From: Sialis fuliginosa
Lineage: Eukaryota; Arthropoda; Insecta; Megaloptera; Sialidae
Direction of reading: 5' to 3'
Length of the DNA: 64,000 bases
NCBI GenBank assembly: GCA_961205875.1
Contig: OY540812.1
Span: 6,510,001-6,574,000 of the forward strand
Shown here: piece after piece, positions 33,691-44,753 of the stretch
Layout: each line of letters begins with the position of its first letter
How positions within the stretch are numbered: the first letter of the stretch is position 1
Notes under the pieces: model-generated
Told to the model about the DNA's origin: nothing
What the model saw: only the letters and a program-made list of their open reading frames with translations
Database searches by the model: none
Program-made: the position numbers and the translations under genes

Positions 33691-34001
33691 ATGTTTATAA
33701 TATTGAAAATTAAGAAAGCGAACAATTTTTAAATTATTTATTTTATTATTTTTATTGTTATCATAATAATTATTATAATTTATAATGTATAATATTATTT
33801 TTAAGTATTGTATGAATATAGATATAGGTATATTTATAAATTCATAACTGACATTACGTATAGATATAAATTGAAAACATGTTAATAATACGTGAAAGAA
33901 CATACAACAACAAAATGAAATGTATCAACATGTTCATGTGTCAAGAAGAAGAAGATTACACGAAGAGGCCTTTCACAGGCCATTCAAGTGGCTCGTACAC
34001 T
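33691..34001. other. AT-rich non-coding DNA
   Basis: 33720-33790 is a TTATTATTTTTATTG-type low-complexity run. The 73-codon minus frame across it is composition-driven. Confidence 0.4.
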
Positions 34002-34026
34002 CACACACACACACACACACACACAC
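34002..34026 (+). repeat. (CA)n microsatellite
   Basis: An uninterrupted CA dinucleotide run of about 12 units. The short + strand frame reads through it as Thr-His repeats, which is incidental. Confidence 0.95.
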
Positions 34027-35319
34027 CTTTTGTTAGGTTCTATTTTCCTACAACACGTTACCCTCAACGTCTTTACATTTGCGATGCGCTTCCTTTTCAA
34101 TGAAAACATCTATCTATTTACACTACACACTATTATAAACCTGGCAATTATGTGACAGTTTCGTCTTTTTATAAAATGAATACGGAATATGCCGTGTCTT
34201 AATTTGTTATTTATTTATTTTTTTAGAGAAAACGCGGTTATCGAATATAGATAATATGGTATTTTTATGATTGATAAATATGCAATAATAAAAAACTATA
34301 CCTAAAATACATTTTTTTAAATCAAAATTATACTAAAATTTTATCTTATTCCAAATTCCAAGTACATATATATTTTTTTGTTTACAATATTCATATATTT
34401 TTACTCATTCGTTCCAATTTTTATGTAATTAAATTTTTTATCTACTTCGACACTATTGGTCTCTATTTAATATCTCGTAAAGCCCCAATTCTAAAAACTA
34501 TTAACTTTAAAATACTTCATATATTATATTTCTTAATAGAAAATTACATTTTCTATTAAATTGTTCCTAATCATTTATGCTCAAATGAATGTATTTTTAT
34601 AATTTTTATAGTATTTAACTTTCGACGAGTTCTCTCATTTACAGTGTATTATAAACTCTATTTTTAATATCCGATTAAGTACTCAAAAATCATACGTCCA
34701 ATTTAAAAAATATATGTAATAAAATAGATCAGCTATCCATAAATAACATATTAAAATTTAAGTTTTTTATCTATACATTGCTCTAACGATCGAATAACCT
34801 TAAACTCAAAAACTAATATCACATATATGAACTCCGTTATATTCCTTTAAAAAAGTAACAATTCAGACGTACTCAAAATGCACCGAGATGTGAAAATACG
34901 GACACTACACATTGATAAATTCCATCAACTCATTGATGCGCTTTTGCCAACTGACAGCTGCAGTCTTAAGTGAATCTTTTGTGGATTATTCCAGCTGCTT
35001 TTAAAATGATACACACCACGCTAACGGTACGGCTAATTCCAACCTTTTAAGCTAAAAGTTTTGTTTGCTGTAGACATTTTAATGTAAATTATTTGTATCC
35101 ATTGTTATAATTATACCAAGAAGGTATCGACATGATGAGAAGGTGCATTCTCATCATATAAATGTAGAGAGGTGTTTGATTTAATTTAATATTGATTTTT
35201 TTACAACTGTACAACTTATTAATTAAACACTCAACATGTAGTATAATTGCAAAAGGAAATATGATTTTTTTTTAAACACAACAGTAAAAAAGTAAATTAA
35301 TTAACACATCTTTTTATAT
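34027..35319. other. AT-rich non-coding DNA
   Basis: No gene, RNA or bounded repeat is seen. 34900-34990 is less AT-rich (CTGACAGCTGCAGTCTTAAG) but has no supported frame. Confidence 0.4.
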
Positions 35320-35608
35320 TACAAAACGCAACGTCTCTCTGTCTGTCTGTCCGTTAGTGCACTTTTCGCTCGAGAACCACTTATCCGATTTACGTGTGTT
35401 TTTTTTAATTCATAAATATGTTTTTTGTTCCGATTTTAGTATATATTTTGTTACGTTAGGTAACATAAGGAATAAACCGTTAAATATTGAATAATATAAT
35501 GTAGTACCTAAATAACTGTGTAGAATAAAAAAATCTAAAATAAACTCAGCGATACCATGTATCTAACTTTTATATTTAAGCAAGCGAAACCACGGGCACA
35601 GCTAGTAT
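35320..35608 (-). repeat. Dispersed repeat family I-like, reverse copy
   Basis: Its right boundary reads GCGAAACCACGGGCACAGCT then AGT, the complement of the family I opening (ACTAGCTGTGCCCGTGG). The left part has CTCTGTCTGTCTGTCCGTTA and CGAGAACCACTTATCCGATT. It may be a related rather than identical family. Confidence 0.6.
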
Positions 35609-35744
35609 GGCATATATTCCTTCTCCCCACGTAAGAATTCGTAAGATTTTACGGACTCTTCTCCCCCAAAGTATTACGAAATTAATGGACGTTACCTATT
35701 CAAAATTTTTTACTAACAATAAGTTCGATATTATAACTATAATA

Positions 35745-35930
35745 CATAACTAAATTTGATAGCTAACAAGCACTTTCAAACGAGGTATTAAACTTAAATA
35801 TCAGTTCCCTTGGAGTTCCACGATGTTTCTTGACAGTTCAGCGCATGCGCGGTGATTTCAGGTGTCTCTATTTTAAATACAAATACAAATCCGTAGTGAA
35901 TATCCATAGAGATAATATACCATACAGAAG
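35745..35930 (+). repeat. Family H fragment with NRF1-like palindrome
   Basis: TTGATAGCTAACAAGCACTT and TCAAACGAGGTATTAA match the family H arm at 33435-33470. Downstream, CAGCGCATGCGCGGTG (35841-35856) holds the palindrome GCGCATGCGC, the core of the NRF1 site. Confidence 0.5.
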
Positions 35931-36107
35931 GTATGTTTTTTGCTTAAAATTACATCCTCGATCTACTGTTAAATTTTTGTACACTAGTTATATGTAAATC
36001 CTCCTGTATATCTCAAAACCTAGAGAAATGAACCTAACCAAAATGCATATTTCTTAAATGGCTATCTTCCAAAGTTATCGTCAACCCTCAAATTTCTGAC
36101 CGTTGAA
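35931..36107. other. Family E shoulder and spacer
   Basis: TTTTTTGCTTAAAATTACAT then CCTCGATCTACTGTTAA matches 16967-17010. No gene is seen. Confidence 0.45.
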
Positions 36108-36446
36108 CTAACCCATTGTATATCCCCACACTACGCCACTGCATTTTCTGATTATCGGACTAATATGTTTCGGAATTGATATCGCTATAAGCATTCCTCG
36201 ATCACTAGTTACACACGACTGCATTGAATGCGTATTTATGTTTGCAAGAAAGGCTTGCAGCAACAAACCCACTGTCAATTGGTGGTTGTGCAGATATACG
36301 CTGGTGCTGCTGTTGTCTTTTGTAACGTATGCAAATTCAGTAGCATTCTCAGCGACAGTTGAATGGTGATTCAGGTGAATCAAGTCGCCTCTGATTGATT
36401 TACGGCCAATGCGCATGCTCTCTTTATTTATAAGCGTTGTTTTCAA
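36108..36446 (-). CDS. 112-codon open frame, unknown (low support)
   Basis: This is the longest ATG frame in the window. Its region is less AT-rich than the surroundings. Upstream in phase the frame stays open for about eight more codons to a TAA. The middle (YLHNHQLTVGLLLQAFLANI) is amphipathic to hydrophobic but short of a clear membrane helix, and no family is recognised. The last dozen codons overlap a hAT-type terminus (CAGTGGCGTAGTGTGGGG read on the minus strand, ending at 36141). The 3' end is therefore transposon sequence and the whole frame may belong to a decayed element. No good splice acceptor or Kozak context decides the start. Confidence 0.25.
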   Translation of the reverse strand: MKTTLINKESMRIGRKSIRGDLIHLNHHSTVAENATEFAYVTKDNSSTSVYLHNHQLTVGLLLQAFLANINTHSMQSCVTSDRGMLIAISIPKHISPIIRKCSGVVWGYTMG

Positions 36447-36928
36447 ATCCGATGTATCTTGAGTTTATGGTGACGTTTTTAGGTTGGTATGACTGACATA
36501 GTTAACACAACGTGATTTATTTTCAATAGTGAAATGTATGTACATCCTTTTGGAATTGTTTCATTCAATCTCAGTCTTTTTAAATTAATGGAAATTCGGA
36601 TATTTTTAAACGACATAAATTGAATTTCTCAATTTTTAATATACACACTTATTTATAAATTTCATTACTTAACTAAGACTTTTGTGTTTATTCAATCTTA
36701 ACCATATGGTTTATTCATAAAACCAAGAAGAATAAGGAATAATGATTCTTAGGTATGTTACAAAAACAATTACCAAAAGGCCAAAGTCAAAAAAAGATTT
36801 CATCAATTATAATCGTTAGACACAAGTTTTATTTTATTTTTATTTTTTTCTAATAAATGGTTAAAAAAATATTTTCACTCTCAAAAACCTTGTACTTTGT
36901 ATCTCCTGCTTTTTAAATATAATACCAA
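36447..36928. other. AT-rich non-coding DNA
   Basis: Nothing supportable is seen. Confidence 0.4.
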
Positions 36929-37090
36929 ATGATTAAACTATTGAATTCCACTGAAGAAATTGAATTGCTTTGCCTTCTGGAAGAGTTAAGAAGCCAAAGA
37001 GGAATTGTTAAACAAATTATCGCGGAAGTCTTAGACCTTAAACACAATACTATCTACTTTCAATTTTACTTACATATTCTGATTGTCTGA
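36929..37090 (+). CDS. 53-codon open frame, unknown (low support)
   Basis: It begins with ATG in CCAAATGATT. The peptide starts MIKLLNSTEEIELLCLLEEL, continues RSQRGIVKQIIAEVLDL and ends in TGA. The acidic-leucine-rich start followed by a basic turn looks like ordinary protein and not low-complexity translation. A second phase just downstream (about 37070-37190) is open for about 40 codons. Leucine/glutamate-rich N-termini of this kind occur in several transposase families, including PIF/Harbinger, but the fragment is too short to assign. It may be a decayed transposase piece or chance. Confidence 0.25.
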   Translation: MIKLLNSTEEIELLCLLEELRSQRGIVKQIIAEVLDLKHNTIYFQFYLHILIV

Positions 37091-37589
37091 ACGAGTTACA
37101 GAGATTTTTGAAGAGTGCAGTTATTAATTTTATTATACAACAAAATCTTATAACCAGTTACACATTGCCGCATTATTTCGAAAGAAAGTAACGTTATCTT
37201 TTTATTGAACTTCAGAACGCCGTCATATCAACTGTTTCTGTTCTGTTTGCCGGATGCTTTAGAGTTGTAATTGATCAATCAAGTTTTTTTTATGATTTAC
37301 ACGGGTAAATTAGCGACGTTTCCTTGAAGTTTTTGTGAACAAAATTATTATGATATAAATGCCTAATGATATAATGATGTCAATTACTGACTCAATTAGT
37401 ACGGGAAATGGGGCCATTTATTTAGATTTTAAATAAAGTAGTCCATCTAATAAATTAATTAAAGTATACGTAACCAGCTACCTATTACGCACATTCGGTC
37501 AGTTATTAAATATAGCTTAGAGGAGTTTTTAATAAAATAACTGTTGCGCAATCGCCAGTGGCGGTCACTGATGAGTAATTGAGTAGGTA
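37091..37589. other. Non-coding DNA
   Basis: No bounded element is seen. CCAGTGGCGGTCACTG near 37555 resembles a hAT terminus but lacks a partner. Confidence 0.35.
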
Positions 37590-38137
37590 CCCATATAGGA
37601 AATTATAAAGGGGCTACGGTTGGCCCAGGCTTGCGCCAATGTTAACCGCCTCTGGGCCAAGCCTGGTACCCAACACTGGGCCAACATACAAATGATAACT
37701 TCGTTCAAGACTCGGCCAAGGCTTGTCGACCAATATAGTACATCGGCTGGCCCAGAGTCTCCCCTGTACAAAATAACATTGGCTTGACCAATGCTATATT
37801 TCTGTTATATTTATAAACCATATATATCATGCTCACCGTACAAACTTATATCTACATTAACATTACCTAAAATTCTGTATATACACTGAACTAAAGTGAA
37901 ATCACGCTGTTAGCGAGATTTAAAATGCGTATAAACATTGTTATTGGTTGATTGGTTCAGACTTGGGTAAAATATGATAATCAAGACTTGGTATTTGAAG
38001 GTTGGTCCAATCTTGGGTAAGTAATAGGTGACCGAAGCTCGGTATTTGAAGGTTGGCCTAGACTGGGACCAATATAAAAAAAGGACTTGGTGACCCAATA
38101 TTGAGCCCATCGTCAAAGCTGGCATTTCCTACATGGG
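37590..38137. mobile_element. TA-flanked element built of TTGGGCCAA-like words
   Basis: The ends CCCATATAGGAAAT and ATTTCCTACATGGG are inverted copies with one mismatch, flanked by TA (37588-37589, 38138-38139). The left half is packed with variants of TTGGCCCAGGCTTGCGCCAA and TGGGCCAA. The right half holds GGTATTTGAAGGTTGG twice, 51 bp apart (37990 and 38041). TA flanks suggest a Tc1/mariner-type or related non-autonomous element. The 68- and 71-codon frames inside are incidental. Confidence 0.75.
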
Positions 38138-38919
38138 TATATGTAAGAAAGGAGTATACGAGAAAACTGTGTGTTAAAAAATGAGTCTAGAAATTTTTGC
38201 TTATAATACGTACAATTTAAGCCCATAGTTTTACGTTATGAAAAAAAAATTATTTAAATACTATAGCCAATATTATGACACTTGTTGTAGAAAATATAAA
38301 ACACAACTTACATCCAAAATCCCAAATCGATTGGTAAAACCGTTTTATTATCCAAATTAATAGATAATTACTGGTTTAATGATCGATAGATAATTACTTA
38401 ATTTTTTTTAAATGTACAAATTTAAAAGTAGTCTAAATAATTGTGAAAATATTTTAAAAAGGTTTATTTGGCCCACCACTGATCTGAAGTAAGTAACACA
38501 TGTTAAATTATTTGATGATAATAAAATTGTGATGCATTCAAATGTTTAGGAAACATTAAATTGTATTTATTGTGTCTCACTAATTAATGGTGGTTTCTTC
38601 TGAATGTAGACACACTTTTATAATGGGATATTTGTTAACAATTTGTTCTTTTTACGATTTTACGCAATAATTAGTTTGACCTAATTTGACAGTCTTAATA
38701 AAAATATTTCGTCCCGTAGAGAATTATTGGGTACTTAATAAATTTATAGCATACATTGACTGTAGATATAGAAAATGTAATGGTTTGAATCCTGTATATT
38801 AGTGTATATCTTGTGACTGATACATAATAAATTTGATCTTACGATCTTAATTATTCTGTTCTTCTTAATTAGAGTAATAGTTTTTATCCTTATTAACAAT
38901 TACTACTGCCCTTTTAAAT
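38138..38919. other. AT-rich non-coding DNA
   Basis: Nothing supportable is seen. Confidence 0.4.
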
Positions 38920-39257
38920 ACTATGGTAAAATAAATAACTGTTTTTTACATACCATAGTAGTGAAGTTGGAGGTTGTTCTAATTAGAAAATAGGGTAACA
39001 ATTTCCACCAAAATCAATCTCCGGTAGTATATACAAAATCTGGGGGTATTCTAGATAAAAAAGAATACCCAATTTTCGGTAACAAAACTAAAAGTTATTC
39101 TAAATGAAAAAGTGGTACTTAATATCTGCCACAACTAATCTCCGGAAGTAGGTAAAAAAGGGATATTCAATCTCCGGTAGCGAAGTTGATAGTTATTCTA
39201 GATGAAAAAAGGGTTACACGAAACGAATCTAGGAGTTATTCTAGTTAAAAAGAAGGG
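38920..39257 (+). repeat. Hairpin plus degenerate tandem array
   Basis: ACTATGGTA and TACCATAGT form a short hairpin (38920-38959). From there, AGTTATTCTAGATGAAAAA-type and AATCTCCGGTAG-type words recur at uneven spacing (roughly 40-100 bp) about five times to 39257. The copies are strongly diverged. There is no coding. Confidence 0.6.
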
Positions 39258-39375
39258 CGTAATTTTTATAGTTCTTCGAATTCATTTATGAAAATCAACA
39301 TATACCGGTTATTATGAATAATATTCGATAAAAGTTTTTCAGAGAAAATAATCCGCGGTATACAAGTTTTAAGAC

Positions 39376-39541
39376 TTCTGTGATCTTGATATGGCTCTTG
39401 AATTCTGGGTATAACCTGCGTCGATGTGGTCATGTTATGGGCCAACGTTTCGTCACAAATTGCAGTGGACATCTTCAAGGCTCATCTAAAAATGCAAAGA
39501 CCAAATCGACGTGGCTTACACCCAGAAGCCAAGATCCATAA
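39376..39541. repeat. Inverted repeat, recurring elsewhere
   Basis: GATATGGCTCTTGAATTCTG then CCTGCGTCGATGTGGTC pairs with GACCAAATCGACGTGG then CCCAGAAGCCAAGATCC. A solo arm recurs at about 47019-47075 (GATCTTGATATGAATCTTGG, ACGCGTCGGTCTGGTC), so this is a small dispersed family. Confidence 0.65.
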
Positions 39542-39779
39542 CTTTTGGTAGTTATGCAAAATTATCGGTTTGTATGTATATATAAAAAACTTTATTTTGC
39601 AAGATTTTAAACATGTTGAAATTTCTAAATACATTAGAGTATATATATTTTAATGATATAATTTCTTAACCGTTATGCCCAAAACTTAATCAAGGTATCC
39701 CAAATTCAATTTGGTTCCTCGATCACAATTCACGCTATATTTGTATTAAAAATATAATAGTGTGACAAATGATCTGTAA
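39542..39779. other. AT-rich non-coding DNA
   Basis: Nothing supportable is seen. Confidence 0.4.
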
Positions 39780-39985
39780 AACGCATGTTAAGTTCTCTGG
39801 ATGCAAACTGGAAAAGTGACAGCCACATCGATAAATAACTCTAAGTTTGGGTGACTTAAGAAATCGTCTGGTCTTCACTCGGTAGCAGCGCGCGCTGTCA
39901 ACCATCAGCTCCGGTGAGTTGTGGCTGTGTCGTCTTCTGTCGTTTGTATCGCGCATGCGCAGTGCAATGAACGGATCGTGCAAAG
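39780..39985. promoter_or_regulatory. GC-richer islet with NRF1-type site
   Basis: The islet includes GTAGCAGCGCGCGCTGTC and, at about 39949-39962, CGCGCATGCGCAGTG. The latter matches the NRF1 consensus YGCGCAYGCGCR exactly. On the minus strand an 82-codon frame (39735-39983) opens here, starting MHDPFIALRMRDTNDRRRHS, and turns low-complexity toward its end. A candidate housekeeping-type promoter or first exon; no downstream exon was found on either strand. Confidence 0.3.
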
Positions 39986-41210
39986 CATACTCAATTACAA
40001 ATAATCAACCGTCGTTACGTAATCATGATTTTGTTAATATATGTTAATATTCTTAAGCGTAATGACTTTTTTTGATCTCCAAAGGGAGAAAACATTTGTT
40101 TCTGATGCAGGATCATTTTATAATAAAAATTGCGATGTACAGGAATAAAAAAATGTCAAAAATAATAACGAATATAAATTAATGTAATTTCATAGAAGGA
40201 AACGAAATAGAAATATTTCAAGCTCTATAACTTTGGCCAGATCGCCAGAATGAGATTACTGTCTATTTTTTGTCTTTCTTAGGTACATTCAAATTTTCCT
40301 TTGGGAGGAAATGTATTGCTTCGAAAATATACTCACTTCAAAGCTTTTAAAATGATTAACTATAAAATATACAACCAAGATATATTTGAATTTCGCCCCC
40401 GATCCGATGATCTGGAACTTCTTTATCTAGATAAAAATACTACATCTCAATAAGTTAATGCCTAGTTCCACATGCAACATTTCCAACGTGAATTCTGCTA
40501 TTAACAACGATCGCAAGAGTTATAGAAGCATCAGATAAAGTTTAAAACAAATCAATGGCATCCAGTTAGCTCATTATAACTGAAAGTGTGGTTAATTCAC
40601 GAGGTACGATTATTCTTCAGCGTGGTATCAGGCTGCAGTGACAGTTGATCGCGCATTCCTTGCTGCATCTGAGCATATGTGTAAGCTTTTGTATGTATAT
40701 GTACGTATATAGGGTGGATGATTATTCCAAACATTATAGGAGAACATAGATAGAATGTAATGGGCCATACATCTCTTCATCTGCAGAGTTCTAATCAGAT
40801 GGCTATAATTGACACATCTATAGAGAGTCGGATTTACATCGAGGCAAGGTAAGAAAATTCTGGAGTACCTCAAACAGTATGGTCGCATAAATATATTTTT
40901 TTATATGTTTTCAATTGTCGGCTGGTATTATCCTCTTCCGATAGTTCATATATTTCTTACTGTGTATATTTTAAAAAATAATCGAGATGCAGTGGATTCA
41001 TATTCATAATCATATTATAATTGAGCGAGTTTTGCTCAAAACTGCATTACAATATGAAAGAACGCCAAAACTTCTTTCAAAATCCACTGCAACTGGAACA
41101 AACGAATCTTGGATCTCACCTCATAATAACATGTATATTTTTGTCTATAATATTACCCTACTAGTGTGAACAATGTTTGGTAAGGCTAATACGTATTATT
41201 GAGTACTAAC
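39986..41210. other. Non-coding DNA, moderate AT
   Basis: Frames at 40628-40888 (-) and 40987-41169 (+) show no recognised family and no splice context. No bounded repeat was found. Confidence 0.35.
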
Positions 41211-42939
41211 TACGTTATGTGCAGGTGTTAGGGACAAAAAGAGGTACACTATTTACGCCAAGTTCAATTTTTTTTACATTTTTTGTTTGAATAGTAAAAA
41301 CAGCAGGTATAAAAATTATTACTATCAATTCCGAACGAATTCGTTTTATAATAGTTTTCTTTAAAAATTTCTACATCAAATTGGTAATTGATAAAAAAAT
41401 GTCCCTTATTTTTTAATAGTAATGTAGATTTTTCTCCACTTACGTATTAATTGGTTTCCAGCATCGCGCGTAAGGTGCAAAACAATTGTTCAAATGCTTA
41501 TATACTAGGCAAAATCTTCATGTGCAAGGAAATGCTGATATTTTATAGCTCTAATCCTTATACATTTTCGTAAGTTAAATTATCCCTATAAACGTATATT
41601 TTTAAATATTCAAACAAAATCTCATTTACCTTACATGGCTTTTTTATAAATAACTACAGCCAGTTGGTTTTACAACACACCTCCACCAGACTTGAATGAC
41701 AAAATGGTGACCAGGGCAGTAAATGGTTAACTATTTGATATTATATTTTCATGTTATTTTTTTATACATCATTTTTTTATCAAAATTTGTATATTTTTTA
41801 ACTTGAACTGTAGATAAAGCATAATTCTAATTGCAATTTATTTGTGCATTTTGAAGTTTCCTCAAAATTATGAGTATAATAAATCGACAAGATAAAATTA
41901 CCCAGACATCCTTTATATGCTCATACATCGATATGTACGTATTTAAGTTAGCATTTGTGTATGTGTGTGTACAATTGTGTATAAATCTGTTACGTCTCCG
42001 GATGCCAAAATAGGAATGCGGTTGCTCGGATGGGACGAGCCGTTGACAGCACAACGGAATAAAGCCAAATAATACGACTTTCCCAAATTTATACATTGCC
42101 CTGTTCTCGGTTTTCGTACATTTTTGGAATAATTCATATTATTTCACTCGTATATTGAATATACAAAAAATCTGGAAAGTATGTACATATTAAAAAAATA
42201 CATAAATCATAAAAAAAAATTTTTTTATTTGTATACATATATGTAACTCATACAGTAGATATCGTTGAAGTTCTAATTTGGCAAATAATAAATTATTTTA
42301 TTTCTTTTTAGTTTCATATTTTGATAATTCACTTGTTATATTATAACATACAGACATACATTATTTAATTTAACAATTATGATAAATAAAAAATGAAAAT
42401 TATATATACAGAAAGTATCGATACGAGAAAAAAATGTACCAGTGTCATAGGAGCAATAAGAAACGAAGAAACATTGATATTAAACACAGAATTGTGTATA
42501 TTTTGTATCACATTTCTAACAAATAATCTTACATAAAGTAAAACATTAAAGTAGCCCTACGGTTTAGGAAAATAAGTCCAAAATTTTATGATTGTCGACG
42601 TCAGAATCGTTTTTCCATCTAGCCTCAGATAACTTAGATAATAAATAAATCTAAGAAAAAAATTACTTTTCTAATTTTAACTCTTCTTTAGGCAGCTTAG
42701 TAGTGTACCGTTAAATGATTTTTTTCTCATATGTCTCATTTGGAATGTAAATAAATAACTATTGAACAGTGATGAAAATCATGTATTCGCCAAAAATGTA
42801 TAATTAATATAATATAATAATAGTTCAATTAAAGATATTTAATATTTAAAAAAAAACTTTCCATTATGATCAATAATATAATATAAAAACAGGAGTAAAA
42901 ATATATTTTGTTCAGTGGGTTAGAACTTACAACAAAACA
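41211..42939. other. AT-rich non-coding DNA
   Basis: 41995-42100 is less AT-rich and open on the minus strand in two phases (41827-42096 and 41943-42137), neither recognised. Nothing else is supportable. Confidence 0.35.
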
Positions 42940-43150
42940 AGCTTTGGGTTAGGGTGAAACCCTTTAGGTCCACACAATCAACTTCCCAACATGGTATGAT
43001 TATAAATACTTTATTATTGATTATTTATTGTTTCCATATACCTACATAGTTTATGTGAATTTTTTTTAATATGTATATAACCAATTACAATGGAATTTGT
43101 CACCATTGTATTATGAATATTAGTTTTCTAATATCCTAATGTCAATAATA
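42940..43150 (-). repeat. Dispersed repeat family D, reverse fragment
   Basis: This is the reverse complement of 8560-8740: CATGGTATGATTATAAATAC, ATTGATTATTTATTGTTTCC and AATATGTATATAA. The end facing 42940 (AGGTCCACACAATC) is shared with GTTGTGTGGACCT at 8702-8715. Confidence 0.65.
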
Positions 43151-43299
43151 TACACTTTACACCCCTTTTTACCCCCGTAGGGGTTGAATTTCGAAAAATC
43201 GTTTCTTTCAGATCATATTTACGTCAAGACGCTTCGATTGGTACCCCAACGAAGTCAATAGCATTTTTCATTTGCGAGATTTCGTGCACGTAAAAAATG
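43151..43299. other. Probable interspersed-repeat segment
   Basis: TACCCCCGTAGGGGTTGAAT and CGCTTCGATTGGTACCCC read like the conserved part of an insect repeat, but no partner copy lies in the window. Confidence 0.35.
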
Positions 43300-43338
43300 A
43301 CACGCACATACATACGTACGTACGTACATACACACACA
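43300..43338 (+). repeat. Compound microsatellite (CATA/CGTA/CA)
   Basis: CACGCACATACATACGTACG, then TACGTACATACACACACAG. Imperfect tetranucleotide and dinucleotide units follow each other. Confidence 0.85.
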
Positions 43339-44311
43339 GACATCTTTCTAAAAATAGTGTAAATATACTATGGTGACCTTGAAACATACAAAAATGTTGA
43401 AATTTTTGATTTTGATTTTCGGACCGATTACAAAAAGCTCAAAAATCCTGTGGCCTAGGGCCCATAAATTTCATAAAATGACATTGGTCAGCGTAGATAC
43501 TTAAAAATTGCGACTCCCAAACGAAGTTGCACCAGAAGAGAGCGGAACACATTAAGGGCTTTGGTAACGGCACAAAGAATCGGTTGCGAATGAAACAAGC
43601 CACTAAATATCACACAGCAGACATTTTGTCAATGCGCATTGTGCATGAGCAGACATAAAACACAACGAAAAATAATTAGCATACCTCCATGTGAATACAG
43701 CTTATTGCAAGTTATGGATATTAAATGTTAAATTTCACCAAGTAATTACGGGCGAGTTATTGGACAGGGCTTTTTGTACTGATATCTGCTATATTATCCG
43801 TGATGTAAATTATAGACGATATATGCCACTTTTAATTTGCGAAATGTGTGTGCTCACCCTTTCAATGAAAACAATTCTTTTGTTTCTCTGGTTTTATTTT
43901 CTGGCTCTTTTGTACGTGTGTATTGTGTAATGAATTTTATGTTCATGAGAAGTAATTCGATTATATTATTTCGAAAAAGACATGGATATATGTATATACA
44001 TATATAGGTATGTAGATATGTAAGAGAAAGAGAGATGAATCTTTAACGTAGAAAAGTAGAAGACTTATATTTTTCGAATGTTAATAAGGGAAACATTGAA
44101 ATTGATATGAAGATAATACATCTAATACGACCAAAACTGGTTAAGCTCGGTACGGTCTCGCTCCAATCAAATAAAAAAACAATAAAAAAATGAAATCATT
44201 CACACTATAGGTATCAATCAAATCTCGGTCTAATCTCGCTCCGATATAGTATAGTGCAACCTGGCAAGGATTGTACCGAGACCGGCCCGAGAGAGGCTCG
44301 ATAGTCTAGAT
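43339..44311. other. Non-coding DNA
   Basis: AAGCTCGGTACGGTCTCGCT near 44150 and TTGTACCGAGACCGG near 44268 are loosely inverted, suggesting a degraded inverted-repeat element of about 130 bp. A 79-codon + frame at 43691-43930 is not recognised. Confidence 0.4.
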
Positions 44312-44753
44312 CAGTGCTTCTTAAAGTAGTGGGCCGCGGCCCCCTAGGGAGCCGTGGCCTTCCCACAAGGGGGCCGCGAAGAGCTGCAAATATAACAAAT
44401 AAATATATTATTGTTAAATACTATATACATATATTATGAATTGTACATCAGTGGCGAAGCGTCCATGGAAGCAGGGGAAGCAGTGCTTCCCTTACTTTAT
44501 GGGTAAATTAATACAAATCTGTGTTTTTAGTTAATAAATAATTTTAAAATATTATTAAAATATTCATCTTTATGCGCAACTCAAACATTTTAACCAAAAA
44601 ATCAAAAATAGCATTTAATATTAATTTACACGCTCAATTATAAGTGATATTTCCTGCAGTGAACTTCAACTCATCATACAAATATCGGGGGGCCGTGGGT
44701 TATCAATTTGAGTTGCAGGGGAGCCGCGACATTAAAATGTTTAAGAAGCACTG
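44312..44753. mobile_element. hAT-like non-autonomous element
   Basis: The ends CAGTGCTTCTTAAA and TTTAAGAAGCACTG are inverted copies; pairing continues to GGCCGCGGCC versus GGGGAGCCGCG. The flanks GTCTAGAT (44304-44311) and ATCTAGAT (44754-44761) match at 7 of 8. CAGTG(C/G)TTCTTAAA ends are typical of hAT elements. No transposase is present. A CAGTGGCGAAGCG word at 44449 inside the element looks like the end of another hAT family and may mark a nested fragment. Confidence 0.88.

Noticed and set aside
37550..37575. CCAGTGGCGGTCACTG as a hAT terminus or regulatory palindrome
   Set aside because: The short imperfect palindrome has no partner end and no duplication.
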